Origin: Sphingobium sp. 15-1 | Lineage (GTDB): Bacteria > Pseudomonadota > Alphaproteobacteria > Sphingomonadales > Sphingomonadaceae | Assembly (NCBI RefSeq): GCF_013375535.1 | Contig: NZ_JABXJG010000001.1 | Coordinates: forward strand, 930,001-994,000 | Length of the DNA stretch: 64,000 bases | Direction of reading: 5' to 3' | Part shown: piece after piece, positions 57,078 through 64,000 of the stretch | Layout of the letters: every line of letters starts with the position of its first letter | How positions within the stretch are numbered: the first letter of the stretch is position 1 | Program-made: the position numbers and the translations under genes | Notes under the pieces: generated by a model | What the model was told of the DNA's origin: nothing | Seen by the model: the letters and a program-made list of their open reading frames with translations, nothing else | Database searches by the model: none

Positions 57078-59309
57078 TTATTTGGCAGACGTTTCAGGTG
57101 CCGTCCCATGCCGCGCCAGGAAATCCTCGATCGTGCGCCACAGATGCACGCTGATCCCCGGCCCGCCGACGCGGTGCGTCTGGCCCGGATAGACCATCAT
57201 CTCGAACGGCACGGCGGCGCCCTGCATCTTCGCTATCAGTGCGGTCGAATTGTCGAACACCACATTGTCGTCCGACATGCCGTGGATCAGCAGCAGCGGG
57301 TCCTTGATCTTCACCGCCTCATCCACCGCGCCGGAGCCGGGATAGGCGCTGGGCTTCTCCTGCGGCTGGCCCAGATAGCGCTCAGTATAATGGGTGTCGT
57401 ACAGTTCCCATTTCGTGACCGGCGCGCCCGCCACCGCCGCAGAGAAAACTCCCGGCGCCTTCTCCAGCAGCTTGAGCGACATATAGCCGCCATAGGACCA
57501 GCCATAGGTCGCGATCCGCTTGGCATCGACATAGGGCTGGTCCTTGAGCCAGTTCACGCCCGCAAGCTGATCCTCCACCTCGACCGTGCCCATGGCGTGG
57601 TAAATCTGGTCCTCGAACGCCTTGCCGCGATCGGGCGTGCCGCGATTGTCGACCATGAAGACGATCCAGCCCTTGTCCACCAGATATTGGTAGATGGGTG
57701 ATCCCCATGAATTGGTGACCTGCCGCCCGGTGCCCGGCCCGCCATAATGGAGCATGAAGACCGGATAGCGCTTCCCCGCCTCCAGCGGCGGCGTCATGAT
57801 CCGGGTATAGAGCGTCGAGCCGTCCGCCGCCTTGATCGTGCCGAACCTGGTCTTCGCATGGCTGGCCAGATAGGGCGCATAGGGGTGGCTGCCCCGAACC
57901 GCATTCTCCGACAGCCAGTTCAACTGCTTGCCCGCGCTGTCGGCCAGATAGACCTGCTTGGGCTGATCGGTATTGCTGCGCGCGACCACGATGCGGCTCG
58001 CCGCGCCATCCATCACGGCGTCATTCCACCAGCCCGCCGCGGTCAACTGCCGGAGCGGCCCCGCCTTGGCGAGCGATGCCACGTAAAGCTGCTGCTCCAG
58101 CGGCGTTTCCTTGTTGCCGGTGAAATAGACGAGACGCTTACCCTCGTCCACGCTCACCACATCGCGCACTTCCCAATCGCCGCTGGTGAGCGCCGTCCAT
58201 TGACTACCACGCACATGGTAGAGATGCCCATGGCCAGTCTTTTCCGACCACCAGAGGAAGCTGCCATCCTTGAGCGGCGTGAAATTGTTGCTGAGGTTGA
58301 TCCAGCTCTTCGCCTTTTCGGTCAGGATCACCCGCGCCTTGCCGGTCGCCGGATCGACGGCCAGCAGGTCGAGCGTCTTCTGGTCCCGGCTCTCGCGCTG
58401 GACGTAGAGCGTCCTGCCATCCTTCGACCAGTCGACGCGGGCGAGATACATATCCTTCTCCGCCCCCAGATCGACTTTGACCGGGGCGCCGCCCTCCGGC
58501 TTCATCACATACAGATCGACCAGCGCATTAGGTGTCCCGGCGGCGGGATAGCGCTGGTCATAGACCTTGGTGCCCTCGCCGCCGATGGCCGTGCGCGTGA
58601 CGATGCCGACAGGACTTTCATCCACGCGCGCGACCGCGATCAGCCTGTCGTCCGGCGACCACCAATAACCGGTGCGCCGGTCCATTTCCTCCTGCGCGAC
58701 GAACTCCGCCACGCCCCAGCTCACCGTGTCGCTGGCGCCCTGGGTCAACTGCTTCTCCGCGCCGCCTATCGATTGCACGAAGAAATTGCCGCCGCGCACA
58801 AAGGAGACATAGCCGCCCTTGGGACTGACCACGCCGTTCAACTCGCCATCGGGCGTGTCGGTGAGACGCATGACCTTCCCGTCCAGCGCGGCCAGATAAA
58901 GGTCGCCATCGACGGGCACGAGGATGGACTTGCCGTCCGGCGCCCAGTCATAGCTGACGATGCCGGTGCTGCCCGCGACGGAACGATCCCGCTCCCGCTG
59001 CATCTTCTCCGCCTCGGAGAGTTCCGCGCCGCTGCCGGTCTTCTTCGAATCGACCAGCATCCGCTCCGCGCCCGTGGACGTGTCCACCGCCCAAAGGTCG
59101 AGCCGCTCCTTCTCGTCCGTCCGCGGCTTCAGCAGCGTCACCAACTTGCCGTCGGGCGAGAGCTTCAACGCCCGCGGCTGCGGGCCGGAGAGGTCCGGAC
59201 TGGCGAACACCCGCTCCAGGGTCAGCTTTTCCTGCGCCTGGGCGGACATGACGGAAAGCATCAGCGCGCCGACAGCCGCGCCGCTTTTCAGATATGGCGA
59301 CATTTTCAT
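57078..59309 (-). CDS. Secreted S9 (dipeptidyl peptidase IV-type) serine peptidase
   Basis: A 743-residue exported peptidase. Signal peptide MKMSPYLKSGAAVGALML, cut near AQAQ. Residues 40-480 form the beta-propeller with repeated WSPDDRLIAVARVDESPV-like blades, including the FVAQEEMDRRTGYWW segment (Glu pair binding the substrate N-terminus). The C-terminal hydrolase domain has GWSYGGYM (Ser near 605), HGMSDDNVVFDNS (Asp) and GQTHRVGGPG (His). Such enzymes release X-Pro dipeptides and are abundant in sphingomonads. Confidence 0.92.
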   Translation of the reverse strand: MKMSPYLKSGAAVGALMLSVMSAQAQEKLTLERVFASPDLSGPQPRALKLSPDGKLVTLLKPRTDEKERLDLWAVDTSTGAERMLVDSKKTGSGAELSEAEKMQRERDRSVAGSTGIVSYDWAPDGKSILVPVDGDLYLAALDGKVMRLTDTPDGELNGVVSPKGGYVSFVRGGNFFVQSIGGAEKQLTQGASDTVSWGVAEFVAQEEMDRRTGYWWSPDDRLIAVARVDESPVGIVTRTAIGGEGTKVYDQRYPAAGTPNALVDLYVMKPEGGAPVKVDLGAEKDMYLARVDWSKDGRTLYVQRESRDQKTLDLLAVDPATGKARVILTEKAKSWINLSNNFTPLKDGSFLWWSEKTGHGHLYHVRGSQWTALTSGDWEVRDVVSVDEGKRLVYFTGNKETPLEQQLYVASLAKAGPLRQLTAAGWWNDAVMDGAASRIVVARSNTDQPKQVYLADSAGKQLNWLSENAVRGSHPYAPYLASHAKTRFGTIKAADGSTLYTRIMTPPLEAGKRYPVFMLHYGGPGTGRQVTNSWGSPIYQYLVDKGWIVFMVDNRGTPDRGKAFEDQIYHAMGTVEVEDQLAGVNWLKDQPYVDAKRIATYGWSYGGYMSLKLLEKAPGVFSAAVAGAPVTKWELYDTHYTERYLGQPQEKPSAYPGSGAVDEAVKIKDPLLLIHGMSDDNVVFDNSTALIAKMQGAAVPFEMMVYPGQTHRVGGPGISVHLWRTIEDFLARHGTAPETSAK

Positions 59310-59421
59310 CCCTTGCCTCGCGGCGAAACCGCCGCATCACATGGCGCAGAGAATTAGCGCGAGGCGGATGAAAAGATCAATGTTGGGAAATAATATTTCT
59401 CCGCCATGATCGCCCGGATCA

Positions 59422-59496
59422 TGGTGGGCGCGACAGGGATTGAACCTGTGACCCCACCCGTGTGAAGGGTGTGCTCTACCGCTGAGCTACGCGCCC
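59422..59496 (-). tRNA. tRNA-Val (CAC)
   Basis: A 75-nt cloverleaf: acceptor GGGCGCG/CGCGCCC, D arm AGCTCAGCGGTAGAGCA, anticodon stem CACCC/GGGTG with loop TTCACAC (anticodon CAC), T arm GGTTCAATCC, encoded CCA. Confidence 0.94.
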
Positions 59497-59594
59497 CCTG
59501 TAAGGAGGAGGCGGCCATTGGCATCCACCGCGCCGGCTGTCAAGCGTTGCAAGGAACCAAATTCGCAAAATGGACTTATTGGCCCCTGCTGCGT

Positions 59595-59600
59595 TATAAT
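59595..59600 (+). promoter_or_regulatory. Candidate -10 element
   Basis: TATAAT 31 bp upstream of the entericidin-like ATG. The -35 region (GGACTT) is a poor match, so this is only a candidate. Confidence 0.35.
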
Positions 59601-59630
59601 CGATACGCTATCAAAAGGAGTGCCTATCCC

Positions 59631-59759
59631 ATGCGTCAAACCGTCGCCCTCGTCATTGCGGGCCTGCTTCTTTCCTCGCTGGCCGCCTGCAACACCGTGA
59701 AGGGTGCGGGCCGGGACATCGAATCCGTCGGCCGCGCTGGGGAAAAAGCCATCAACTGA
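59631..59759 (+). CDS. Entericidin A/B-family lipoprotein
   Basis: A 42-residue lipoprotein: MRQTVALVIAGLLLSSLAAC with lipobox LAAC, then CNTVKGAGRDIESVGRAGEK, matching the NTVxGxGxDxxxxG pattern of entericidins. Ribosome-binding site AAGGAG lies upstream. Entericidins were described as a membrane toxin/antidote pair in enterobacteria, but solitary copies of unknown role are common in alphaproteobacteria. No partner is adjacent. Confidence 0.85.
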   Translation: MRQTVALVIAGLLLSSLAACNTVKGAGRDIESVGRAGEKAIN

Positions 59760-59777
59760 TCCGACCGGATCGCCCGG

Positions 59778-59966
59778 TCACTGGAGGATGCGGCTGACCA
59801 TGGCCGCATCCTTTTCCAGACGCACGCCGTCGCAGTCCGGCTCGCCGCAATCGCAAGCCGCGATCGTGTAGCGCACCCCGCACATCACCAGCACGTCCTG
59901 GTCGAAGGAATAGTTGGATATTCCCGCACGCTCGACCTTTTCCTGCGCTCTGGCCTTGAGGGTCAT
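59778..59966 (-). CDS. Small conserved cysteine-containing protein
   Basis: A 62-residue protein from ATG 59966, with AGAGAGGCAGG upstream. MTLKARAQEKVERAG is followed by VLVMCGVRYTIAACDCGEPDCDGVRLEKD; the cluster of four cysteines in VMCG and ACDCGEPDC could bind a metal. The short length and high conservation-like pattern suggest a real gene of unknown function. Codons upstream to 60368 are only antisense to hslV. Confidence 0.6.
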   Translation of the reverse strand: MTLKARAQEKVERAGISNYSFDQDVLVMCGVRYTIAACDCGEPDCDGVRLEKDAAMVSRILQ

Positions 59967-60138
59967 GATCCTGCCTCTCTGCAACATGGCTGAATGATTG
60001 TTGCTGCGTTGCACAATGTCAATTGCGCCAGGTTGGTTCCTGAACGAATTGAAATAAATCTGTCCAGAAAATGACACGATCCGGCGCTTATGAGCATGGC
60101 GCTTGCACGCTGCTTTCTTCGCTCCCATATGCCGGGCC

Positions 60139-60705
60139 ATGAACGACCAACGCTCCCATTCCATGCCGGTCTGGCATGGCACCACCATCATGTCGGTACG
60201 CAAGAACGGTAAGGTGATCGTGGCCGGCGACGGCCAGGTCTCCATGGGCCAGACGGTGATGAAGCCCAACGCCCGCAAGGTCCGCCGCCTCCACGACGGT
60301 TCGGTGATCGGCGGCTTCGCCGGGGCCACGGCAGACGCCTTCACCCTGTTCGAACGGCTAGAGGCCAAGCTGGAGCGTCATAACGGCCAGTTGATGCGCG
60401 CCGCCGTGGAACTCGCCAAGGACTGGCGGACCGACAAATATCTCCGCAACCTGGAAGCGATGATGATCGTCGCGGACAAGGAAGTGACGCTGATCCTGAC
60501 CGGCAACGGCGATGTGCTGGAGCCGGTAGGCGGTGTCGCGGCCATCGGTTCGGGCGGCAATTTCGCCCTCGCCGCCGCGCGAGCGCTGGTGGAATATGAG
60601 GAAGATGCCGAAACCCTGGCCCGCAAGGCGATGAAGGTGGCGGCGGACATCTGCGTCTACACTAACGACCAGCTTGTGGTCGAAGAGCTGGAATCTGTAG
60701 CTTAA
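60139..60705 (+). CDS. hslV: ATP-dependent protease subunit HslV
   Basis: A 188-residue N-terminal-nucleophile protease. A 14-residue prosequence ([14 protein letters not shown]) precedes the catalytic Thr 15 ([20 protein letters not shown]); [17 protein letters not shown] and [16 protein letters not shown] are typical. ATG 60139 is chosen. It forms a double hexamer with HslU, degrading misfolded proteins; hslU follows. Confidence 0.95.
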   Translation: MNDQRSHSMPVWHGTTIMSVRKNGKVIVAGDGQVSMGQTVMKPNARKVRRLHDGSVIGGFAGATADAFTLFERLEAKLERHNGQLMRAAVELAKDWRTDKYLRNLEAMMIVADKEVTLILTGNGDVLEPVGGVAAIGSGGNFALAAARALVEYEEDAETLARKAMKVAADICVYTNDQLVVEELESVA

Positions 60706-60710
60706 ACCTC

Positions 60711-60802
60711 GTTCGGGCTGAGCCTGTCGAAGCCCTTCCTTTCTTCAGAAGCAACGCCCTTTGACATTTGAATGAGCCAAGCGGCTCATGAAAACAGGGC
60801 GA
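60711..60802. repeat. Intergenic repeats between hslV and hslU
   Basis: A repeat fragment CGGGCTGAGCCTGTCGAAG (60715-60733), a motif frequent in sphingomonad intergenic DNA, and a hairpin ATGAGCC/GGCTCAT (about 60772-60789) lie in the 116-bp gap. They may uncouple expression of the two subunits. Confidence 0.5.
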
Positions 60803-60821
60803 ACGGATTTTTAGAGATCCC

Positions 60822-62123
60822 ATGAACGACAACCTGACCCCCAAAGCCATCGTCTCCGCCCTCGACGCGCACATCATCGGCCAGGCCGACGCCAAGCGCG
60901 CAGTCGCCGTCGCACTGCGCAACCGCTGGCGCCGCCAGCGCCTGTCCGCCGACTTGCGCGATGAGGTGACGCCGAAGAACATCCTGATGATCGGCCCCAC
61001 TGGCTGCGGCAAGACGGAGATCAGCCGCCGTCTCGCCAAGCTGGCCGACGCGCCCTTCGTCAAGGTCGAAGCGACCAAGTTCACCGAAGTCGGCTATGTC
61101 GGCCGCGACGTGGAGCAGATCGTCCGCGATCTGGTCGAGGAAGCGGTGCGCCTGGAACGCGACCGCCGCCGCGAAGCCGTGCGCGAAGCCGCATCCGAAG
61201 CCGCCATGGCCCGCCTGCTCGACGCGCTCACCGGCAAGGAAGCGAGCGAGGCAACCCGCCTCTCCTTCCGCCAGCGGATCGAGAACAATCAGATGAACGA
61301 TGTCGAGGTTGAGGTGGAAGTTACCGACAGCCCCTCCATGCCGATGGAAATCCCCGGCATGGGCGGCCAGATCGGCATGATCAACCTGAGCGACATGATG
61401 TCCAAGGCGTTCGGCCAGCAACAGAAGAAGCGCCGCAAGCTGCGCGTCGCGGAAGCGTGGGACAAGCTGGTCGAGGAGGAGCAGGACAAGAGGCTCGACC
61501 AGGACGATGTCGCCCGCGTTGCCATCTCCAGCGCGGAGCAGAACGGCATCGTCTTCCTCGACGAGATCGACAAGATCGCGGTGAGCGACGTGCGCGGCGG
61601 CTCCGTCAGCCGCGAGGGCGTGCAGCGCGACCTGCTGCCGCTGATCGAGGGCACGACGGTCTCGACCAAATATGGCCCGCTCAAGACTGACCATATATTG
61701 TTCATCGCATCAGGCGCTTTCCATGTGGCGAAGCCCAGCGACCTGCTGCCGGAATTGCAGGGCCGCCTGCCGATCCGCGTCGAGCTAAAGGCGCTGACGG
61801 AGGACGATTTCGTCTCGATCCTCTCCGACACAAAGGCGAGCCTTGTTGCGCAATATCGCGCGCTGCTGGCGACTGAGGGCGTGACCATCGACCTGACGCC
61901 CGACGGCATCCGCGCCGTGGCGAAGATCGCGGCGGAGGTGAACGGCGAGGTCGAGAATATCGGCGCCCGCCGCCTCCAGACAGTGATGGAAAAGCTGCTG
62001 GAGGATGTGAGCTTCGACGCCGAGGATCGCCAAGGCGAAACGCTGGTGATCGATGCGGCCTATGTGGAGACGCAGTTGAGCGCAGTGGCGCGTAACACCG
62101 ACCTCAGCAAATATGTGCTGTAA
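60822..62123 (+). CDS. hslU: ATP-dependent protease ATPase subunit HslU
   Basis: A 433-residue AAA+ unfoldase. [17 protein letters not shown] near the start, Walker [10 protein letters not shown] (58-66), [20 protein letters not shown] with the pore loop, an intermediate domain (about 110-230), Walker [14 protein letters not shown] and sensor region [12 protein letters not shown]; the C-terminal NTDLSKYVL activates HslV. Confidence 0.96.
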   Translation: MNDNLTPKAIVSALDAHIIGQADAKRAVAVALRNRWRRQRLSADLRDEVTPKNILMIGPTGCGKTEISRRLAKLADAPFVKVEATKFTEVGYVGRDVEQIVRDLVEEAVRLERDRRREAVREAASEAAMARLLDALTGKEASEATRLSFRQRIENNQMNDVEVEVEVTDSPSMPMEIPGMGGQIGMINLSDMMSKAFGQQQKKRRKLRVAEAWDKLVEEEQDKRLDQDDVARVAISSAEQNGIVFLDEIDKIAVSDVRGGSVSREGVQRDLLPLIEGTTVSTKYGPLKTDHILFIASGAFHVAKPSDLLPELQGRLPIRVELKALTEDDFVSILSDTKASLVAQYRALLATEGVTIDLTPDGIRAVAKIAAEVNGEVENIGARRLQTVMEKLLEDVSFDAEDRQGETLVIDAAYVETQLSAVARNTDLSKYVL

Positions 62124-62138
62124 TTGCCCTTATAGCTC

Positions 62139-62161
62139 CCCTCCCGCTTGCGGGAGGGGTC
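62139..62161. repeat. CCTCCCGC-family hairpin after hslU
   Basis: CCCCTCCCGC pairs with GCGGGAGGGG just after hslU. It may act as transcript end. Confidence 0.7.
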
Positions 62162-62261
62162 GGGGAAGAGATTGTGAGGAGAGCGCTGTGACATGCCCTC
62201 CCCTGCGCTGTATCGGCATTCAGCTATTTCGAACGATAGGCATTAGCCCTCATTCCAAATC

Positions 62262-62351
62262 GTCATGCTGAACTTGTTTCAGCATCCATTTCTCCTCACA
62301 GGAGAACGGCGCCTGGAGGCACGATGGATGCTGAAACAAGTTCAGCATGAC
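62262..62351. repeat. Perfect palindromic repeat (ATGCTGAACTTG family)
   Basis: Perfect 28-bp arms (62262-62289 and 62324-62351, beginning GTCATGCTGAACTTGTTTC) around 34 bp, in the 337-bp gap between the convergent hslU and proS genes. The rest of the gap (62352-62460) holds nothing I recognise. Confidence 0.92.
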
Positions 62352-62460
62352 GTCAATTATGTTGTAAACCTCCCATATCGAACTGAATGTCGATACAGCC
62401 CAACCCTTCAAACGAGTCACGTGCCTTGTTTGAACGTAAACGGGAGGGAATTTTAGAGGC

Positions 62461-64000
62461 TCAGTAAGAACGCCCCACCAACACACGCTCCACCGCCTTC
62501 TCGCCGGTGAACACGCACAGCCCATCAGCCGCTTCCGCATCCGACGGCACATTGCGCAGCGTCAGCTTCTCGCCTTTCAGCCACTCGATCACCTTGTCGA
62601 GCGCCGCGCCGGTCGGCTTGGCCCATTGCACCAGCGCCCAGCCCGGCTTCTTGCTCGCACCGAAATAAGCCTTGAGCGCATCGAGCGACGTGATTGACCT
62701 GTCGATATTCCCCAACAGCCGCGCCTGCGCGTCCGCGAACAAACCCTGCTGGATTTCTTCGAGCAACTTGGTTGCATTTTCGACGAAATCCCATTTCGCC
62801 ACAACCTGACTGTCGAGCTTCCCATCCTCGCGATAGAGCCTGTCGCGGCGAATGACGGACACATTGCCCCCGGCCACATCGCGGCCGCCGACCTCGATCA
62901 CGACCGGCGCGCCCTTCTTCACCCAACCCCAACGCTTGTTCGCCGCCTTGGCCGGCCGCCGGTCCAGCAAGGCGCGTACCGGCTCGCGGAACACGTCCTG
63001 CCTGTTCAGCTCCGCCACCAGCTCGCCGCAATAATCCAGGATCGCCGCATCCTCGTCCGTATCGCGCAACATCGGCACCACGACCACCTGATAAGGTGCG
63101 ACCCGAGGCGGCACGCGCAGCCCGTCATCATCGCCATGCACCATGATCAGCCCGCCGATCATCCGCGTCGACACGCCCCAGCTCGTCGTCTGCGCCAGTT
63201 CCTGCTGCCCCTCGGCATTCTGGAACTTGATATTCTGCGCCTGCGAGAAGGTGGTCCCCAGGAAATGCGAAGTGCCCGCCTGCAACGCCTTCCCATCCTG
63301 CATCATCGCCTCGATGGAATAGGTCGCGACGGCCCCCGGAAAGCGCTCATTCTCCGGCTTCTCGCCCGCGATCACCGGCAGCGCGACGCATTCCTCGGCA
63401 AAGCTGCGATAGACTTCCAGCATCTTGAGCGTCTCTTCCATCGCCTCATCGACGCTGGCGTGAGCGGTATGCCCCTCCTGCCACAGAAACTCCGCCGTGC
63501 GCAGGAACATCCGCGTGCGCATCTCCCAACGCACCACATTGGCCCACTGGTTGATCAGCACCGGCAGGTCGCGCCAGCTCTGCACCCAGCGCGAGAAAGC
63601 CGCGCCGATCACCGTCTCCGAAGTCGGACGCACCACCAGCGGCTCTTCCAGCTTCGCTTCGGGATCGGGTACCAGACGCCCATCCTTCTGGATCAGGCGA
63701 TGATGGGTGACGACCGCCATTTCCTTGGCGAAGCCGTCGACATGCTCGGCTTCCTTCTCGAAATAGCTGAGCGGAATGAACAGCGGGAAATAGCAATTTT
63801 CATGGCCGGTCGCCTTGATGCGATCGTCCAGCAGCTTCTGCATCCGTTCCCAGATGCCATAGCCCCAGGGCCGGATGACCATGCATCCGCGCACGCCGCT
63901 TTCCTCGGCCATATCGGCTTCGGAAATGACGGCCTGATACCAGGCGGCGAAATCCTGTTCGCGGGTAACGGAAAGGGCGTGCTTCACGGGATCGACCTTA
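62461..64000 (-). CDS. proS: Proline-tRNA ligase, archaeal/eukaryotic-like type, 5' end beyond window
   Basis: A class II synthetase of about 510 residues. Motif 2 and neighbours read VRPTSETVIGAAFSRWVQSW, LINQWANVVRWEMRTRMFLR and FLWQEGHTAHAS, and the C-terminal part has WGVSTRMIGGLIMVHGDDDG. There is no bacterial editing insertion, so this is the shorter archaeal/eukaryotic-like ProRS found in many alphaproteobacteria. The frame is open to the window edge (KVDPVKHALSV); a GTG at 63987 exists but the true start is probably just outside. Confidence 0.92.
   Translation of the reverse strand, partial: KVDPVKHALSVTREQDFAAWYQAVISEADMAEESGVRGCMVIRPWGYGIWERMQKLLDDRIKATGHENCYFPLFIPLSYFEKEAEHVDGFAKEMAVVTHHRLIQKDGRLVPDPEAKLEEPLVVRPTSETVIGAAFSRWVQSWRDLPVLINQWANVVRWEMRTRMFLRTAEFLWQEGHTAHASVDEAMEETLKMLEVYRSFAEECVALPVIAGEKPENERFPGAVATYSIEAMMQDGKALQAGTSHFLGTTFSQAQNIKFQNAEGQQELAQTTSWGVSTRMIGGLIMVHGDDDGLRVPPRVAPYQVVVVPMLRDTDEDAAILDYCGELVAELNRQDVFREPVRALLDRRPAKAANKRWGWVKKGAPVVIEVGGRDVAGGNVSVIRRDRLYREDGKLDSQVVAKWDFVENATKLLEEIQQGLFADAQARLLGNIDRSITSLDALKAYFGASKKPGWALVQWAKPTGAALDKVIEWLKGEKLTLRNVPSDAEAADGLCVFTGEKAVERVLVGRSY

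Noticed and set aside
59631-59759. Entericidin toxin/antidote pair
   Set aside because: Only one entericidin-like gene is present, with no second lipoprotein next to it.

Overview
The window is about 64% G+C chromosomal DNA with the gene content and order of an alphaproteobacterium of the family Sphingomonadaceae (Sphingobium/Sphingomonas-like). This placement is inferred from the trpF-trpB-trpA-accD-folC and trpD-trpC-moaC-moeA clusters, a LexA gene preceded by a GTTC-N7-GTTC operator, TPR-type secreted proteins and sphingomonad-style palindromic intergenic repeats. Most of the window is core metabolism and information processing. No rRNA, CRISPR array or replication origin was seen; there are three tRNA genes (Pro-TGG, a CAT-anticodon tRNA most like Ile2, Val-CAC).

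Left part (1-15 kb): the 5' part of ettA, a secreted M28 peptidase, a small Asn/Ala-repeat lipoprotein, and tRNA-Pro followed by the stub of a P4-type integrase, which marks a lost genomic island. Next is a minus-strand nitrate uptake operon (nrtA-nrtB-nrtD plus a porin), preceded by a leader with a hexaloop hairpin and an intrinsic terminator that looks like a NasT (ANTAR) antitermination target. Then come a CAT tRNA, a soluble histidine-kinase-like protein coupled to a polysaccharide deacetylase, an Lrp/AsnC regulator, and two tandem paralogous exported TPR proteins.

Middle (15-35 kb): gyrA (TTG start) overlapping a DUF952 gene, a membrane-bound family-2 glycosyltransferase facing an LpxL/HtrB-type acyltransferase, and a broken coupled small membrane gene. 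These are followed by trpF, trpB, trpA, accD, folC, an AmpG-like permease, a single-domain response regulator, a pseudouridine synthase with rsmD, a globin divergent from an NsrR-type Rrf2 repressor with palindromic operators between them, a GFA-family enzyme and a UvrD-type helicase.

Right part (35-64 kb): gltA, gltX (split by a one-base frameshift at an A6 run), comEC and lexA. Next is a nested mobile element: an IS1595-family transposon of about 1.8 kb carrying two overlapping cargo genes, whose transposase is interrupted by a 2.56 kb IS21-family element with a clean 8-bp target duplication. It sits between lexA and moeA. Beyond it lie moeA-moaC-trpC-trpD, ahcY with a strong leader hairpin, a YqgE/AlgH protein, a peroxiredoxin, AMP nucleosidase, an alpha/beta hydrolase with a DUF2238 membrane protein, asd, an S9 (DPP-IV) peptidase, tRNA-Val, an entericidin-like lipoprotein, hslV-hslU, and proS running off the right edge.

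No complete, obviously new multi-gene system was found. The most interesting items are the IS1595 cargo pair, the nested transposon, the NasT-type leader, the two one-base frameshifts (gltX and the gene after the glycosyltransferase), the tandem TPR paralogues, and several families of long palindromic repeats. All assignments come from reading the sequence; no database search was run.
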